In this document: positions 22,635 through 33,680 of the stretch, piece by piece | Position numbering within the stretch: the first letter of the stretch is position 1 | Layout: every line of letters begins with the position of its first letter | Assembly: GCF_003576645.1 (NCBI RefSeq) | Contig: NC_044923.1 | Span: forward strand, 18,697,623 to 18,761,622 | DNA length: 64,000 nt | Direction: 5' to 3' | DNA from: Ipomoea triloba | Lineage: Eukaryota > Streptophyta > Magnoliopsida > Solanales > Convolvulaceae | Notes under the pieces: model-generated | What the model was told of the DNA's origin: nothing | Seen by the model: only the letters and a program-made list of their open reading frames with translations | The model's database searches: none | Program-made: the position numbers and the translations under genes

Positions 22635-25442
22635 TCTACTATACTAATAAGAGCCAAAGAGAGTTAGGCCTATAATGGGTAGAAAAAATGGCGGTGACCA
22701 TTTAACTACAATATCTATACTTTTTGCAAGGGTGAGAACGGATAAATTCATCTCCAATAATTCAATAAAGAATAATTTATTTAAAAAATCCAACGCTTTA
22801 TAAAATAAAAAAGAAATAAAAATTTATCTATAGACTTACAGCTTGAAAATTGAAGAGAAATTATCTGCACTGTAGGTCCCGCAATCAACAGGCTTAATTG
22901 CTCAAAGCTTCATTCTCCAGTTCATAATACCCATAATTTCCCTTTTCTTCTTGCATTTATTTCAATGGTTGGCTTTTCCTCTTTCCAAAGTACCATTACT
23001 TGTTGCCTGCTTGTTTTTAGAATTATAATTAAGGAGTTAATGGTCCAAAATGCAGTGAAGCTATATATAAAGGAATTAATCTAATTAGAATTATAATTAA
23101 GGAATTAACAAATTAACTGCAGTGAAGCTAATAATGGTCCAGACTTAAAATTAGTACACTAATAATTATAATTATTATTCTAATTAAACTAATAATGATA
23201 CATATTACTATTTTCTGAAATTAAGGAATTAATTGAATAGATTTAAATATAATTAAGGAATTAGTATTATTTTTCTAACTAGTATTTTATTAAAAATTGT
23301 ATTACCATATTTAAATATACAAATTTATCACAAATAGGAATTGTATTACCATATTTACAATATTACGTAATCTTTAATAGTGTAGAAGTGTTTTGGGCAT
23401 GAAGTTAAAGTTGATGATATTGTTTTTATTAATAGTATAGATTGCATTGCAGGAAAAAATATATGAACTATATTATTACGATTAGTAATTTTAATCAAGA
23501 ATTCTATAACGAATAGGAACGTAGGGACAAATACACTTTATTAAAAATTGTATTACCATATTTAAATGTACAAATTTATTACGAATAGGAATTGTATTAC
23601 CATATTTTTACAATATTACGCAATCCTTAATAGTATATGAGTGTTTTGGACGGGAAGTTAAAGTTGAGGATATTGTTTTTATTAATAGTATAGATTGCAT
23701 TGCAGGGAAAAATATATGAACTATATTATTACGATTAGTAATTTTAATCAAGAATTCTATAACGAATAGGAACGTAGGGAAAAATATATTTTATTAAAAA
23801 TTGTATTATTATATTTAAATGTAGAAATTTATTACGAATAGAAATTGTATTACCATATTTTAAAATATTATGCAATCCTTAATAGTATAGGAGTGTTTTG
23901 GGCGAGAAGTTAAAGTTGAGGATATTGTTTTTATTAATAGTATAGATTGCATTGCAGGGAAAAATATATGACCTGTATTATTACGATTAGTAATTTTAAT
24001 CAAAAATTCTATAACGAATAGGAACGTAGTGAAAAATATATTTTATTAAAAACTGTATTACCATATTTAAATGTACAAATTTATTACGAATAGGAATTGT
24101 ATTACTATATTTTACAATATTACGCAATCCTTAATAGTATAGGAGTGTTTTGGGCGGGAAGTTAAAGTTGAGAATATTGTTTTTATTAATAGTATAGATT
24201 AAGGAATTAATTGAATAGATTTTAATATAATTGAATCCCGTCTAACAAATAAATTTTAAAAAGACCCATACAATTAATTAATTAATTGTGTATTCAAAAA
24301 AATTAATTAATTGTAATTACAATTATTATTATTCTAATTGAAGAATTAAGGAATTAATTGTAATAACTCTAATAATTGTTCAGACTTCAGATTAGTACAC
24401 AAATAATAATAATAATAATTATTATTATTCTAATTAAGCTAATAATTATAAATATATTACTATTTTCCAAAATTAAGAAATTAATTGCATAAATTTAAAT
24501 GTAATTAAGAAATTATTATTTTGCTAACTAAGGAATTGATTGAATAGATTTTAATATGATTGACTAATAATTATTTTGTTAATTAAATCAATAATTAGAA
24601 AAATTAATATACAAATATTATATATAGTAAGTAAGCCAATAACTAATAATTAATAGCATAAATATTAATATAATTAACTAATAATTATTATCGTAATTAA
24701 GCTAATAATTACACATATATTATTATAATTAAAATTGAACATGGGCCATTGGATTTTTTTTATATAATTACAATTAATTTTTTGATTATATATATACACA
24801 CACACACACGAGGTATAATACTATGAAAAAAAATTATCATTCATATTCTTCCGTGTAATTACTAGGTAATTAAGGAATTAATTGTAGATATTAATATAAT
24901 TGACTAATAATTATTATGTTAATTAAACTAATAACTATTCAAATATTAGTATATTCAAAATTAAACATGAGTAGTTCAATTTATTTTTATAATAATTACA
25001 ATTAATTCATTCAGATATGGATGAGAAGGAAAAATAAAGGTCATATGGTGAAAAGAAATATACTAAAGGTATAAAAGTATAATTATACAAATATTATTAT
25101 AATTGCGTAATAATAATTTTCTAATAATTATTATGGTAATTAATCTAAATACGTTCCGCTGGATTTAATTTTTTAATAGTACAATTAAATTATTTATTTT
25201 TTTCTCATATTTATTTTAATAATAATATAATTACATAAATCTTATTTCATATTAATTTTTAAGATATTTACAAACAAACGAGTCATGTATTATTATTCAA
25301 TTAATATTAGTGATACTTTTGCACATAATCAAATAAATGTATACATTCAAATATTAGAATTGTTTATAACTACATCTTTAATTTTATTATCTAAATATAT
25401 AATAAAAAAATTTAACCGTGCATCGCACGGGTAATTTACTAG
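22635..25442 (+). mobile_element. Non-autonomous Helitron
   Basis: Starts TCTACTATACTAATAAGAGC after host A (22634). It ends with hairpin ccgtgcatcgcacgg, gtaattta and CTAG (25439-25442), before host T (25443). It shares the 3' end with the neighbouring Helitron (21161-22628), whose terminus lies only 6 bp away. The interior is AT-rich, with a ~252-bp tandem array (23190-24200) and many 'taattaaggaattaattg' phrases. No transposase-like coding sequence is visible. Confidence 0.85.
23190..24200 (-). repeat. 252-bp tandem array (inverted copy of the 21.2-kb array)
   Basis: The phrase tagtatagatt(gcattgcag) recurs at 23441, 23694, 23946 and about 24198, so the period is 252-253 bp. Read on the minus strand, each unit begins like a Helitron 5' end (atctatactattaataaaaa). 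Confidence 0.9.
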
Positions 25443-26559
25443 TAGATTTTAAAAATAATTGTGTTTAGTATCTTCAAAGCATTATAACCACTCACAACTC
25501 ATTTCATGAAATAAACCACTCAAGGTAATTTACTAGTAGATTTTAAAAATAATAGTGATCACAATCTCTTTCAAAACATAGTACAAATGTTATAAGCCAC
25601 TCAAGGCATAATACTTCTCAAAATGTTTTCAAGATATAAATATTAGTATGGAGGATTTCAAAATAACATTTCCCAATATAATACTATTAGTCAAATACTC
25701 ACTCCAAAGTACAATCATTTCCAATAATCATTGCAAAGTATATATAGACATAATTATATTCAAGTATGGAGGAATATATGGTTCATCTTTTCTTATAAAA
25801 CATTTCCAAAGTATAGAATGTACATATATATAAATATAGAGGAAATCATAACATCATATAGTTTAGCCATTTCAAGATATCGATTTCTCAAATCATTCTC
25901 ATCATAGTCAAGGATATTAATAATTTCAATCTCATTTTCAAATATCAACATATCATGATAATACATAAGTGGAGGTATCCCAACCATAATTAATCGCAAG
26001 TATAGAGATATCAATTTGAAAATCACAATAGTGGGGCAGGGACATCATCTCAATGAAGCCTTAAGTGAACAACAACCCTCTATTGAACACATCACACAGG
26101 TGAAAACATGACCACTACCTTAAGTGTGCACACCCCCTAACTAGGACTCCAAGCCCAGCGGGTAGTAAACCAGTCCTAGTAACCCAAGATGATTTCTACT
26201 AGGTTACCCCATAAATACTAACCCAACTCTGGCAACATAACACCTGTTTCAAGGAAAACAGCTGTGACGCATACCAAGCACAACACAAGGCACCCAGGCC
26301 CAGTAATCTCATAAGCACACAGGCTACTCAGAATACAAGATGAAAACATAACAATAAACAGAAGAGTCCATCATAAACTAAAAGTGGCACGCATACCAAA
26401 AAATACATCGGCACGCAGGCCAGTAAACGGCAAAACCAGGGAGCAGTTCAGAATCACAAACCCCAACGGGATTAGCTACTATGGGCCAGCAGCAAGCCTG
26501 GACTAACCGCCAACGAATTTGAAAAATTCCTACCCGCCCACCGTTCAACCCAGGTCACA
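25443..26559. other. Repeat-derived spacer, possible LTR fragment
   Basis: A 30-bp phrase beginning ggtaatttactagtagattt occurs twice (about 25430 and 25526), so the Helitron 3' junction was partly duplicated. From 26030 the text (gacgcataccaagcacaac, ggcacgcaggccagtaa) resembles gypsy-type LTR sequence. I could not find its ends. No gene is apparent. Confidence 0.45.
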
Positions 26560-26663
26560 AAAGGAAGAGGCACAAGACCTCATATTCCCCCTTAGATAGC
26601 TCACTTATTAAGACTATCCAACGCCATCTACACGTTAACGATATAGAGGATATCCGAGGATTT
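26560..26663 (+). pseudogene. Fragment of Tat accessory ORF
   Basis: About 100 bp nearly identical to 31577-31680 (caaaaggaagaggcacaaga through gatatagaggatatccgagg), in the same orientation. It is cut off abruptly at 26663, where a different sequence begins. Its orientation does not fit the plus-sense LTR fragment to its right, so a rearrangement has occurred. Confidence 0.85.
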
Positions 26664-26772
26664 CGGCACAAAACTGGTTCGAAGTAAACGTTTTATTTCA
26701 TTCCAATAACATTCGATGCCATCACTCCTATTACACTTCAAACTACTAGCTCTTCAACTCCTACTCAAGAAT

Positions 26773-27066
26773 CTAGGTCTTTGAGGACTTAGGATACTCC
26801 ACTGCCAAAGGGAGCTCATCCTCAGGCACAAGGACAATGGCCATACTCTCTTCCATTGGAGCTTGTTTTGGCTGCTTCACGGCATCCTTCTCTTCTTCCC
26901 CATCCGACGGAAGGGTCAGTGGATCCTCAATGGTATCCCCGACTTCATGCCCACCCTCCTTCCTCTGCTTCAACTTCTCACGTCTAGCCAGTTCCATCAA
27001 GCGCAAGGATCGGCGCCTCTTCGTCCCCGCACTTGTTTCAGCAGCACTTGCTCTCTTTGGACTCAT
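26773..27066 (-). CDS. Antisense ORF in Tat-type remnant, unknown protein
   Basis: A 97-codon frame starting MSPKRASAAETS, rich in Lys/Arg then Glu/Asp, with no domain I recognise. It runs antisense to its element, in the same relative place as the accessory gene of the full element (reading inward from the 3' LTR). It is not the same protein. A TATA-like motif lies about 65 bp upstream (27128-27135), and AT-rich sequence with aaataaaa follows the stop. I chose this ATG over the one at 27213 because it follows the TATA box at transcript-like distance. It could be a short regulatory or nuclear protein, or a non-functional frame. Confidence 0.5.
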   Translation of the reverse strand: MSPKRASAAETSAGTKRRRSLRLMELARREKLKQRKEGGHEVGDTIEDPLTLPSDGEEEKDAVKQPKQAPMEESMAIVLVPEDELPLAVEYPKSSKT

Positions 27067-27127
27067 GATAAACCCAGCTAAGCTAACGTGATGAGGAAGG
27101 ATGAAAGACACAGATTCTGAGGGAGTC

Positions 27128-27135
27128 CTTATATA
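27128..27135 (-). promoter_or_regulatory. TATA-like box before antisense ORF
   Basis: tatataag on the minus strand (context tgtatataagga), about 62 bp before the ATG at 27066. This is a reasonable distance for a plant core promoter with a short leader. Confidence 0.5.
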
Positions 27136-27324
27136 CATAAGAAGCCGACCCATACAAGGAAAGAAAATCGCAGGGAAATTAGGAAATATTCCACAAATCT
27201 GTGAAGTTTCCATCTAGTAAAATTTCCTTCTAGAATCCAACATACCAAATTTTCAGCACAAGTGACAAGTTGTTACTCCCTAGCTACCTCAGCCATTCTC
27301 GCCAGCTAGGGAGTGGGGGGCTGG

Positions 27325-27710
27325 TGACAGGGTAATTGGGTACCCGACCCGGAACCATTGGCATGACCTTGTCAAGACAGTTGCCGTTCAAACTACCCAA
27401 GACACCTCACTCCTCAGCATCAATGCGCAACGGTCCAACTCCTCAGCATTGATGACCAACATTCAGCTCCTCAAGCATTGATGTCCAACGTTCAACTCCT
27501 CAAGCATTGATGTCCAACGTTCAACTCCTCATTAATGCTCCGTTACTGAGCTGAAAGGAATAAAAAGACTCACAACCACGTAGTGAGACACGACACTGGA
27601 ACTTAGACAAATACATACTGAACTCACTTGTACACTGAGCACTACGCTCAATACTGTATTCAAATATTCAAATACTCAAATAATATACCGGTAAGGCATT
27701 ATTACCGTCA
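27325..27710 (+). repeat. LTR (386 bp), Tat-type
   Basis: Starts TGACAGGGTAATTGGG and ends ATTACCGTCA. It is the same length as, and nearly the same sequence as, the reversed LTR at 30527-30912. It carries three copies of the 29-bp unit (tccaacgttcaactcctcaa on this strand). Confidence 0.93.
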
Positions 27711-27763
27711 TAGTACTTAATTTATAATGTGAATCTTGATTAGTATATTAATATAAAATTTTG

Positions 27764-28663
27764 GAGCAAATTGTCATTTTGGTCCACTGACTATAGGGGT
27801 CCTGTTAATTGCAGTCCATGATTTTCAAAACTGTTAATTGCATACCATGACTATTCAATTTTTATCAATTTTGGTCACTCCGGCCAAATTGCCGGCCAAA
27901 TGTCGCCGAAAATCCTAAACCTTAAAATATGAGGGTATTTTAGTCATTTCATGCCTCTTTCTTCTTCACCGGCTATGCGTGACATTTTCCAGCTGTCATT
28001 ATTCAGATTGAAGTCCATAGAATATTTGGTCGGGGATAACAGTCGTCAATTTGCGTTTGAGACCCTTACTGATTCGATTCCGAGCTCTTCCCATTGATTG
28101 AGTCTACTCTGTTACTAGCCCCACCGTCTCTCATCTCCTCTTGTCTGTGTAAATGTAAGCATCAGGTTTATTATATCCATCGTTTTTCAATCAACTTGTT
28201 ACATGCGTGATTGAATCTTGTTGTATGTGGTTTGATCGAATTGCCTTACTAGAGTTTGCAATTAGCTTTTTGTGAATTTTAGTTAATTATCTTTCCTGTT
28301 AGAGTTTGCTGTATGTTTTGCTCTGAATTGATTCCCTGTTTTCACGTATTTGTGAAGTGCTCAGCTTATGCTGTGTGTAGAGGCTCAATTTGGTGCTGTG
28401 CTAGAATACCCTCGCCGGAAAAAGTCTATGCTATTGAAAGAGATGACTGAAATGTCGCACATCGCCGGAGAAGAAGAAAGAAGCGTGAAATGACTAAAAT
28501 ACCCTAATTATTTTAAGGTTTAGGACTTTCCGGCGACATTTGGCCGGAATGACCAAAATTGATAAAAATTTAATAGTCATGGTACGCAATTAACAGTTTT
28601 GAAAGTCGTGGACTGCAATTAACATGACCTCTATAGTCAGTGGACCAAAATGGCAATTTGCTC
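27764..28663. mobile_element. MULE-like element with ~180-bp TIRs, non-autonomous
   Basis: A 900-bp element with long terminal inverted repeats (27764-27955 and 28483-28663) beginning GAGCAAATTG.CATTTTGG and containing ttaattgcagtcca and ggcgacatttggccgg-type text. It is flanked by the 10-bp duplication taaaattttg (27754-27763, 28664-28673). The interior (27960-28480) has no transposase and no long ORF. Confidence 0.9.
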
Positions 28664-28673
28664 TAAAATTTTG

Positions 28674-28924
28674 TGTTATTTAAATTTAAATTTTTATTAC
28701 ATTTTATCTTAATTTATTGAAGAATTTAGAAAAAATTAAGTAAAATATTTCGAATTCGAATATTCGAGTCGAATCGAATATATTCGAATACAGTGACCGA
28801 ATCGAATACGAATAGAATTTGGGATTCGAATGTTAAACGAATACAAATACGAATATTCATTAGAATAGTCAAATTTGAATCGAATAGTAAGATATTTGAC
28901 TCGATTCGATTCGTTTACACCCCT
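28674..28924. mobile_element. End of a fold-back/hAT-like MITE
   Basis: Dense 'gaatcgaatacgaat' phrases ending at cgtttacacccct (28912-28924), the typical AGGGGTGTAAACGAATCGAATCG terminus of a common plant MITE. The left end lies beyond the MULE insertion and was not delimited. Confidence 0.65.
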
Positions 28925-29926
28925 ACCTAAGCCCCAAGCCCTAAGCATTAAGCCCTGGAAACTTGATCCGGAAGAGGTGTTGGGTCGTTGCTTGAAGGCA
29001 AATCCAAAGTTATTGGGTTGGGAGATTTGCTGTTTGGCTGAGGATTTAGACTGCCAGAAGTCTGGTGGGCAGTGAGATATGCTGCTGTAATAAAAATCCA
29101 GCAGTTGCATGAAAACAAGAAGGTAAGACTATGGAGCTACTATATGCTATTGTGGTTTTCTGCTAAAAATTAAATAAAGAAGAAGTGACTGTTTTGTTGC
29201 TATTTGTGAATCAAGGGTGTGGGTTCATTTTGCTGTTTGGAGTTTCAATTTGCATAGTTACAAAATAAAAAGATGAATATTGCTGAGGTTGGCGGCCTAG
29301 CAGGTGCTGCTGCTGTCATATTGATGGACTGTGTTTGATATTAAATAACAGTGGCACGGGTATGTTGTTGCTGCTATATTGAATTTGAGGTGCTGGTTTC
29401 GAGTGCATTGAGTGGAGGTTATAGGATGGCAACATTGAATTGAATAATTGATGATGGACTGATTTGAGTAGTGATAACAGCTGGATTAAATCTCTAGACA
29501 GGTTGTGAAGTATGCTGCTGCAGATTTTGAATTTGGGAATAAAAATGAGATTGGATTGATTTGAGATTTAAAATTTATGAGAAAAAGGTGAGTGTATGGT
29601 TGCATTACTTGATGAATTGAATGAGTTTGTTGATGTTGTAATGGAAGATGGAATAAGATACTGGAAGGGAAGATGAATTGAATGAGTTTGAGCATGGTTA
29701 TGCTTTGAATAATTTCTTTGAGTTTGGGCAGATTGTGTGTTGATGAAATGATTAAGAATGAAGTTATGGTTTTGATTGAAGAAGACCATCTGATCTCTAA
29801 ATATGTGGAGGTCAAATGGTTTTATTTGGGATCTTGATTGCTACTGGTAGGTAGAAATTGCTATGAGGATGAATGCTATTATTGGAAATAAAAAGGAGGA
29901 TGCTATGAGGTCTATGAATCTATGGA
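28925..29926. other. Intergenic, no gene recognised
   Basis: An 18-bp direct repeat, gatgaattgaatgagttt, occurs near 29611 and 29671. Short frames (28875-29075 plus, 29486-29815 minus) carry no recognisable domain. Confidence 0.45.
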
Positions 29927-30075
29927 TTAAATTTGCGAGCCGCTCGGTCAAAGCTCGAGTCGAGCTCGGTCAAAGTTGAATTCGAGCCAAGCTCGAGCGG
30001 TTCGTTTAATAATCGAGCCGAGCTCGAGCTCTAATGCCTTAGGCTCGTGGCTCGACGAGCCGCGAGCGGGCCATG

Positions 30076-30131
<56 letters not shown>

Positions 30132-30526
30132 AATTATAAATTTAAAATACTAACAATTTAAAATTAAAATTATAACCAGTAACCCTAGTAATATTTTCCC
30201 CAAAAGGCAAAGAAGCGCACCAGTTCAGCACTCCCATCCGCCTTCCGCCTTCCGCCCTCTACCTTCCCACAATCGACCACGGACCACCGAAGCAGCACCG
30301 CCTCCCCTCCGTCTTCGCCCTCTGCCATCCTCCTTCCCTCTACTTCCTGCAATCGACGACCAACGGACCGAAGCAGCACCGCCGAAGCCTCCGTCTTCGC
30401 CCTCTGCCATCCGCCTTCCGACTTCCCTTTGCTTCCCGCAATCGACGACCGACAGACCAAAGCAGCACCGCCGCGGGACCAAAGCAGCACCACCTCCCCC
30501 TCCGCCTTCGCCCACCGGTTGCGCCC
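29927..30526. other. Left half of a GC-rich element split by the Tat retrotransposon
   Basis: Begins with repeated 'gctcgagtcgagctcgg' phrases, then a (TA)n tract (30078-30124), then C-rich sequence with about three tandem units of 81-90 bp. These share caccgcc and cgtcttcgccctctgccatcc (gaagcagc near 30289, 30370 and 30460). Joining 30526 to 41757 across the retrotransposon restores continuous text, and 'cgagctcgagcag' phrases reappear at 41930-41990. The original element, perhaps hAT-like, therefore spans both sides. Confidence 0.6.
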
Positions 30527-30912
30527 TGACGGTAATAATGCCTTACCGGTATATTATTTGAGTATTTGAATATTTGAATACAGTATTGAGCGTAGTGCTC
30601 AGTGTACAAGTGAGTTTAGTATATATTTGTCTAAGTTCCAGTGTCGTGTCTCACTACGTGGTTGTGAGTCTTTTTATTCCTTTTAGCTTAGTAACGGAGC
30701 ATTAATGAGGAGTTGAACATTGGACATCAATGCTTGAGGAGTTGAACGTTGGACATCAATGCTTGAGGAGTTGAACGTTGGTCATCAATGCTGAGGAGTT
30801 GGACCGTTGCGCATTGATGCTGAGGAGTGAGGTGTCTTGGGTAGTTTGAACGGCAACTGTCTTGACAAGGTCATGCTAATGGTTCCGGGTCGGGTACCCA
30901 ATTACCCTGTCA
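30527..30912 (-). repeat. 3' LTR of Tat element
   Basis: 386 bp. On the plus strand it starts tgacggtaataatgcc and ends ccctgtca. It contains three copies of the 29-bp unit (gaggagttgaacgttggaca, about 30702-30790). On the minus strand it starts TGACAGGG just after the purine tract. Confidence 0.95.
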
Positions 30913-30930
30913 CCAGCCCCCCACTCCCTA
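30913..30930 (-). promoter_or_regulatory. Polypurine tract
   Basis: Minus strand agggagtggggggctgg directly abuts the 3' LTR. This is the expected position and composition for the plus-strand DNA synthesis primer. It is conserved in the second element (27306-27324). Confidence 0.8.
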
Positions 30931-31000
30931 GCTGGCGAGAATGGCTGAGGTAGCTAGGGAGTAACAATCCTGGTAAGTTCAATTTTTTTTTTACACATCC

Positions 31001-31275
31001 TCACCTCGGCACTGTGCCGAGGTCACGTAGCTGTGACTTTGGCACGGGGCCGAGGTCACATGACCTCGGCGCTGGGCCGAAGTCATGCCGCGGTGTGACC
31101 TCGGCCAGCACCGAGGTCACGCCGTAGCGTGACTTCGGCTACGTGACCTCGGCGCTAGGCCGAGGTCACTCGGCACTGCGTGACTTCGCGCTAGACCGAG
31201 GTCACGGGCGTGACTTCGGCCAGCGCCGAGGTCACGGTCCTGACCGTGCCTCGGCGCTGGGCCGAGGTCGCGCCG
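31001..31275. repeat. GC-rich hairpin array (cctcggc...gccgagg)
   Basis: Eight or nine units of the palindromic type cctcggcactgtgccgagg or gacctcggcgctgggccg, spaced about 25-35 bp. Each can fold into a stem-loop. It lies between the polypurine tract and the accessory gene, in that gene's 5' region. Two more copies lie on its 3' side (33626-33680). A plus-strand frame across it is an artefact. Confidence 0.88.
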
Positions 31276-31380
31276 TTGATTTTTTTTTTTTATCGTTGCT
31301 CAGGGCTTTACTTTTGTTTGTCTTTTTTGGTTGAACTGACAGGTTGGTGACCGCCTACTGACCAGGTTAGTTGTTTTACT

Positions 31381-33405
31381 ATGGACGTAGATTCATACTC
31401 TGGGTCTTCTGATGATGAAACTTCCTCCTACGATAGTGAGGAAGCATCGACCCATGATGATGACACTGAGGAAACTTTCTCTTCCTCTCTGTCTTCCTCC
31501 CCTTCAGGGCATGTCACCGTAGATCATGATCCCCCTTCCCCCGTAGATCACGATCCCCCCCTGCTTTGACTGCTGGTCGCAAAAGGAAGAGGCACAAGAC
31601 CTCGTATTCCCCCTTAGATAGCTCACTTATTAAAACTATCCAACGCCATCTACACGTTAACGATATAGAGGATATCCGAGGTCTAGTGTGGGAGGATGTT
31701 AGAGTTGCCATACCTAGGCATGATGTTAGTATCATGGAACCCCCCGGACCATTATTTTTTGGTGTTCATCTCTTGTCTGTGCAGTTAGGGCTTAGGTTTC
31801 CCCTCCACCCTTTCCTAGTTGAATTTTTGAATTTTTATGAAATAGTCCCAGGTCAGCTTGCTCCAAATGGTCACCAGGTCATCGCAGGATTTCTTGCCGT
31901 GTGTCGCCATAAATGAGAGGAACCCACCTTAGGTCTCTTTCAGTCGTTGTTTAGAGTCATAAGGTCATCTGGAGAGGGTAAGGGTTCCGTGTGTATCTCT
32001 GCTATGCCCCATAAGCAGCTTTTCGATGATCGCCCCTCCTTCAACAAGGACTGGAAATCTAGGTTCTTCTTTGTCTCCCTAGGTGTTCCTTCTCCTTTTA
32101 CTGTCACGTGTGGCACCCGAGTTAGACGCCATCCAGCGTTAGATGAGAGTCCAAATATGCTTAGGAGGGTAGGGAAACTTCTGGAGGGAGGTCCTTTTAA
32201 GGTTGTCGAATGTACTTCTGAGTGGTGGCTTCGAGATGTGGGGTTTAAGAGGATTCGACCAGCTGCTCTTGACGTACCTGGTACCCCTCTCGGTGTTTAG
32301 TTATTTCTTGTAACTGTGTGCGGTTTTTCTTGTAGCTGTTTGTCATAACTTGAAATTGTTTGTAGGTGTTATGTCGTCGAGAGGTGCTATATCGTCAAAA
32401 GTTGCTCGGTACTTGTCGCAAAGTGGGCAGAATCCTTCCAAGAAAAGCAAAACTGACAGAAAAGGAAAGAAGAGTCAAGCGTCAACAGCTGATGGAGCAG
32501 CCAGTAACCTGACGCCTCAGCCAACAAGATCTTCAACTCAACCAAGATCTTCAACTCAGCCCCAGGCTCATACTTCGGATGTGGATCCCTTGCTCGAGGG
32601 ATCGTCTGCCCAGCCCCCCGAGCAAGGGGAAGCCTCGCTAGTGCCACCTCCATGCATTCGGACCAACTTGATTCGGCTCGGTATGGATGTGCTTCCTGGG
32701 AAATCCTTCTTAGAGGGTAGTATTGACGCCCCCGAGCTTGTTCGCAACCTCGTCTCCCCAAGGGATGCAGAAATTCTTCAAGATCAGAGTTTGGCTGTGC
32801 TACGTGAGCGATATTGCAAAATGGCGATGGAGTCTGTGTTGATAGGGGACAGTCTTCATTCGCAGTACGAAGCTATGCTCCGCGATGCTCTTGAGCAAAG
32901 GAAGAGTCTCACATGGGATATACTATTGCGGGACACCAACCTTAAGGAACTAAGGGGTGAGAACATGACGCTAAAGTCTGACTTTGCAGTGTTAGAGCGA
33001 AAGCTGAAGGAGGAACGAAAGGAGCACAAGAAGACTCGTGCTACTGTTACCGGGCTGGAGGAATCTCTTAAAGAGGCACAAGAGACTTACAAGCAATCAG
33101 CTGAGTTCAAGAACGACGTCTGGGAGTTTATGAGCTCCCCTGAAGCTGTAAAGGAGTTCTTTGCGTCCGCGGTTGGCCGGGTTGCACTTGAGGCAGAGTC
33201 TCAGTTAGCATTCGACCTTGGAATGTTCACCATGCAGCAACAGATTTACCCGGTGCTTAAGGAAAAGAATTCTAATTTTGATCCGCCGGCTATGGGCTTG
33301 CCCAAGTTTATGGAGGATCCTGACCCTGAGTCTGAGCACCACCTAGTTGTTAATGAAGATGAGTTGACTGCTGATGCTGCTGATGCGGGATGCGGGAGTG
33401 TCTGA
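31381..33405 (+). pseudogene. Accessory gene of Tat element, antisense to gag-pol
   Basis: Plus-strand frames 31381-31569 (acidic Ser/Asp/Glu-rich N-terminus), 31566-31916 and 31947-32300, and 32350-33405. The middle part (RHLHVNDIEDIRGLVWED through the FPLHPFLVEFL region) resembles the 'putative gypsy type transposon' family (PF04195), a plant-mobile-like domain found in such elements. The last part begins at ATG 32371, after a TTTGTAG acceptor, is basic and then Pro/Gln/Ser-rich, and contains a long coiled coil (about 32790-33095). The second and third frames share phase and are separated only by TGA at 31914-31916. The first joins by a frame change near 31560. An intron between about 32298 and 32365 is likely. 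Function is unknown. The copy is probably inactive. Confidence 0.8.
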
Positions 33406-33625
33406 TCGTCCTACCAACACCAACACTGCTGCCCAGGATGCTGCTGAGGATCCCACCACTGCTACGAAGGATGCTTAGCCTATCTTATTTTATTTTTCAT
33501 TGTTATTCGTACTCGTACTTTTTTTTGAATACTAGTTTCGTAGTTTATCGTGTTTCGAACACTTGCATTGTTTTTTAATACTAGATTCGAATCTTTTGTG
33601 TTTTAAACACTTGCATTTTTTTTTT

Positions 33626-33680
33626 CGAGGTTTCACCTCGGTATTGTGCCGAGGCTTCACCTCGGCACTGTGCCGCGGTT
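33626..33680. repeat. Hairpin units on the 3' side of the accessory gene
   Basis: Two palindromic units, cacctcggtattgtgccgag and cacctcggcactgtgccg, of the same type as the array at 31001-31275. With that array they bracket the antisense gene. Confidence 0.85.

Larger units (their letters stand above)
26664..27710 (+). mobile_element. 3' part of a second Tat-type LTR element
   Basis: A plus-sense remnant: internal sequence, purine-rich tract (about 27306-27324) and a complete LTR (27325-27710). The tract and the ~60 bp before it match the corresponding part of the full element (30913-30975, reversed). Further in, the sequences differ. The 5' LTR, gag and pol are absent from this window. Confidence 0.8.

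Noticed and set aside
21161..24200. CRISPR-like or other spaced repeat array
   Set aside because: Units are long (73 or ~252 bp), contiguous and AT-rich without spacers, and this is a plant nuclear sequence.
30185..30609. Gly/Arg-rich proteins on the minus strand
   Set aside because: Several overlapping frames follow from GC-rich tandem units, and one runs into the LTR. No domain was recognised.
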